Source: JBGPHT01 sp041484525 (GTDB lineage: Bacteria; Acidobacteriota; Terriglobia; Bryobacterales; Bryobacteraceae). Taken from it: a stretch of DNA of 24,217 bases. The notes under the pieces are model-generated. The model was not told where the DNA came from. It did no database searches and saw nothing but the letters and a program-made list of their open reading frames with translations. Positions 23,300-24,217 of this stretch are shown piece after piece. Location of the stretch: NCBI GenBank assembly GCA_041484525.1, contig JBGPHT010000114.1, positions 1-24,217 of the forward strand, read 5' to 3'. How positions within the stretch are numbered: the first letter of the stretch is position 1; each line of letters begins with the position of its first letter. The translations under genes were made by a program, and so were the position numbers.

Positions 23300-23719
23300 T
23301 TATGGCGTCTTCCCTGGCGTGAGCGCCAGATTGATGAAATACCGGACCGATACGATCCGGGCATTACCGAATTGCCCCAGACGGAGCAGATCCTTGTCTT
23401 CGCTGACGATGAAGTCCGACTTTGCGGCGGCAGCGCATTCGAGGATGCGGTCGTCGTCGGGATCTTCCTTGATGACGTGCAGGGTTTCGGTCGGGGAGAC
23501 GTGATTACCGAGTGCGAGCAGCTTTTCCCGTGCATCCTGGAGCATATACCCGTCCCACTGGAACTTGTCGCGCAGCACGCGGTTCGTCTCGGCCACTATC
23601 GCGTCCGAAATGTCGATGCGGATGTTTCCAGCCCGCGCGTGGCCGATGATTATGGTTGCCGGGCCGCCGAAATGCAGCGCCCTGATATAGACGCTGGTAT
23701 CGAGCGTGGCGCTGATCAA
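23300..23719 (-). CDS. PIN-domain toxin (COG1569-like)
   Basis: This 139-residue PIN-domain protein has acidic residues at Asp7 (ATLDTSVYIRAL), Glu44 (DAIVAETNRVLRDKF), the DPDDDRILECAAAAKSDFIVSEDKDLL block (86-112, Asp88-90) and Asp108 or Asp110. The 'D.DDD.iLe.A....aD.ivs.DkDLL' block is typical of the 'putative toxin component, PIN family' group rather than short VapC. It is predicted to be a ribonuclease toxin. The start is a TTG at 23719 that overlaps the antitoxin stop as TTGA; no better in-frame start gives the conserved N-terminus. It is the second gene of a two-gene operon with the antitoxin upstream. Confidence 0.88.
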   Translation of the reverse strand: MISATLDTSVYIRALHFGGPATIIIGHARAGNIRIDISDAIVAETNRVLRDKFQWDGYMLQDAREKLLALGNHVSPTETLHVIKEDPDDDRILECAAAAKSDFIVSEDKDLLRLGQFGNARIVSVRYFINLALTPGKTP

Positions 23720-23958
23720 CTGCCGTGCTGCTCAGCCCGGGATTCGGCAATGAGCCGGTCGATGTCGGACTCTTTGAGGCCGAGTGCTTTCGCCCGCTCC
23801 GTGCCATAGCCCATTAACTTCGTCCACGAACGCTCCTCGATATACCGCTTCACTGCGTCGATGAGTACTTCATCGACGCTGCGGTGTTCCGCGTGGGCCG
23901 CGCTCTGGATTTCCGCCAGCAACGGCTCAGGAAGTGAGATGTTGTTTGCTGCGTGCAT
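23716..23958 (-). CDS. Ribbon-helix-helix-like antitoxin
   Basis: This 80-residue protein has a ribbon-helix-helix-like N-terminus: NNISLPEPLLAEIQSAAHAEHRSVDEVLIDAVKRYIEE (residues 5-42) fits the strand, helix, turn, helix pattern. The tail (WTKLMGYGTERAKALGLKESDIDRLIAESRAEQHGS) is a helical toxin-binding segment. AGGA lies about 7 nt before the ATG at 23958. Its stop overlaps the TTG start of the PIN toxin gene as TTGA, which implies coupled translation with the antitoxin made first. It probably represses its own promoter, as usual for this class. Confidence 0.85.
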   Translation of the reverse strand: MHAANNISLPEPLLAEIQSAAHAEHRSVDEVLIDAVKRYIEERSWTKLMGYGTERAKALGLKESDIDRLIAESRAEQHGS

Positions 23959-24143
23959 GGCTGTTCCTATTCTACCGTCTCAGGAGCTTCCTGTGCAGTC
24001 AGCCAGCACAGTCGCGAGCATTTTCCCCGCCATGCGGGCGCGGTTCTCTGCGCATGATCGAAGAGAAGACACCATCCCTAACAGCCTGTGGTAATAGTCG
24101 CGAAAACATGTGACCTAGCGAATGTTCTGGGCGTCTATACTGC

Positions 24144-24217
24144 ATGGCCATGGGAACCCGCAAGAAACGGGAGCGACAGGAAGATCTCTGGGTCGTCAGC
24201 AGCGAGGTCGTGGGCAC
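24144..24217 (+). CDS. IS1182-like transposase, N-terminal fragment cut by window edge
   Basis: The frame reads MAMGTRKKRERQEDLWVVSS then EVVG and runs off the window. The basic KKRERQEDLW start is the usual opening of IS1182-type (DDE) transposases. The ATG at 24150 may be the actual start, since related proteins begin MGTR. A TATACT box lies at 24136-24141. The left terminal inverted repeat of the element should lie between about 24085 and 24140, but it cannot be confirmed without the right end. Confidence 0.72.
   Translation, partial: MAMGTRKKRERQEDLWVVSSEVVG

Overview
The window is high-GC DNA that reads like an Acidobacteriota chromosome, most likely near Solibacter/Bryobacter. The signs are a kinase-like domain fused to a TolB-type propeller, a remnant of the 'Solibacter' C-terminal domain family (TIGR03437), strong G/C preference at third codon positions, and many small toxin-antitoxin cassettes. 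This assignment is inference from family composition, not from a marker gene. No rRNA, tRNA or CRISPR array was seen.

Left part (1-5.5 kb). The window opens inside, or at the start of, a gene encoding four identical 16-residue repeats (VAHGPTLPPDPWEGGL). Next come a seven-helix membrane protein and, on the minus strand, an OmpA-family lipoprotein, a 49-codon gene with its own promoter and hairpin, and a pseudokinase/TolB propeller protein. A small membrane/coiled-coil protein follows on the plus strand.

Defence island (5.5-15.2 kb). On the minus strand, a trypsin-like protease fused to a STAND/NACHT NTPase (613 aa) is followed, through a 4-bp GTGA overlap, by an 1133-aa helical-repeat protein. 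Together they look like a sensor-switch-protease conflict system whose sensor arm is encoded separately. The 3' end of the repeat gene is tandemly duplicated as 68-bp units. Divergently transcribed are abiEi-abiEii (type IV toxin-antitoxin/abortive infection) and, 7 nt downstream, a TOTE-type archaeo-eukaryotic primase plus SF2 helicase.

Metabolic and accessory part (15.2-24.2 kb). This holds a MerR-type regulator with a good promoter, an atypical SDR/epimerase, a small membrane protein, and a compact osmoprotectant-type ABC transporter (ATPase, one permease, lipoprotein binding protein). Then come a FitA/VapC-like toxin-antitoxin pair, a DUF433/DUF5615 pair, a roughly 650-bp stretch without a recognisable gene, an S41 processing protease, a decayed TIGR03437 fragment, a third PIN toxin-antitoxin pair, and the first codons of an IS1182-like transposase running off the right edge.

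The window thus concentrates four toxin-antitoxin modules, a protease-STAND system and a TOTE helicase-primase in 24 kb. The most novel-looking items are the split protease-STAND/helical-repeat pair with its duplicated gene end, the AbiE-TOTE arrangement, the perfectly conserved 16-residue repeat peptide, and the 49-aa gene.
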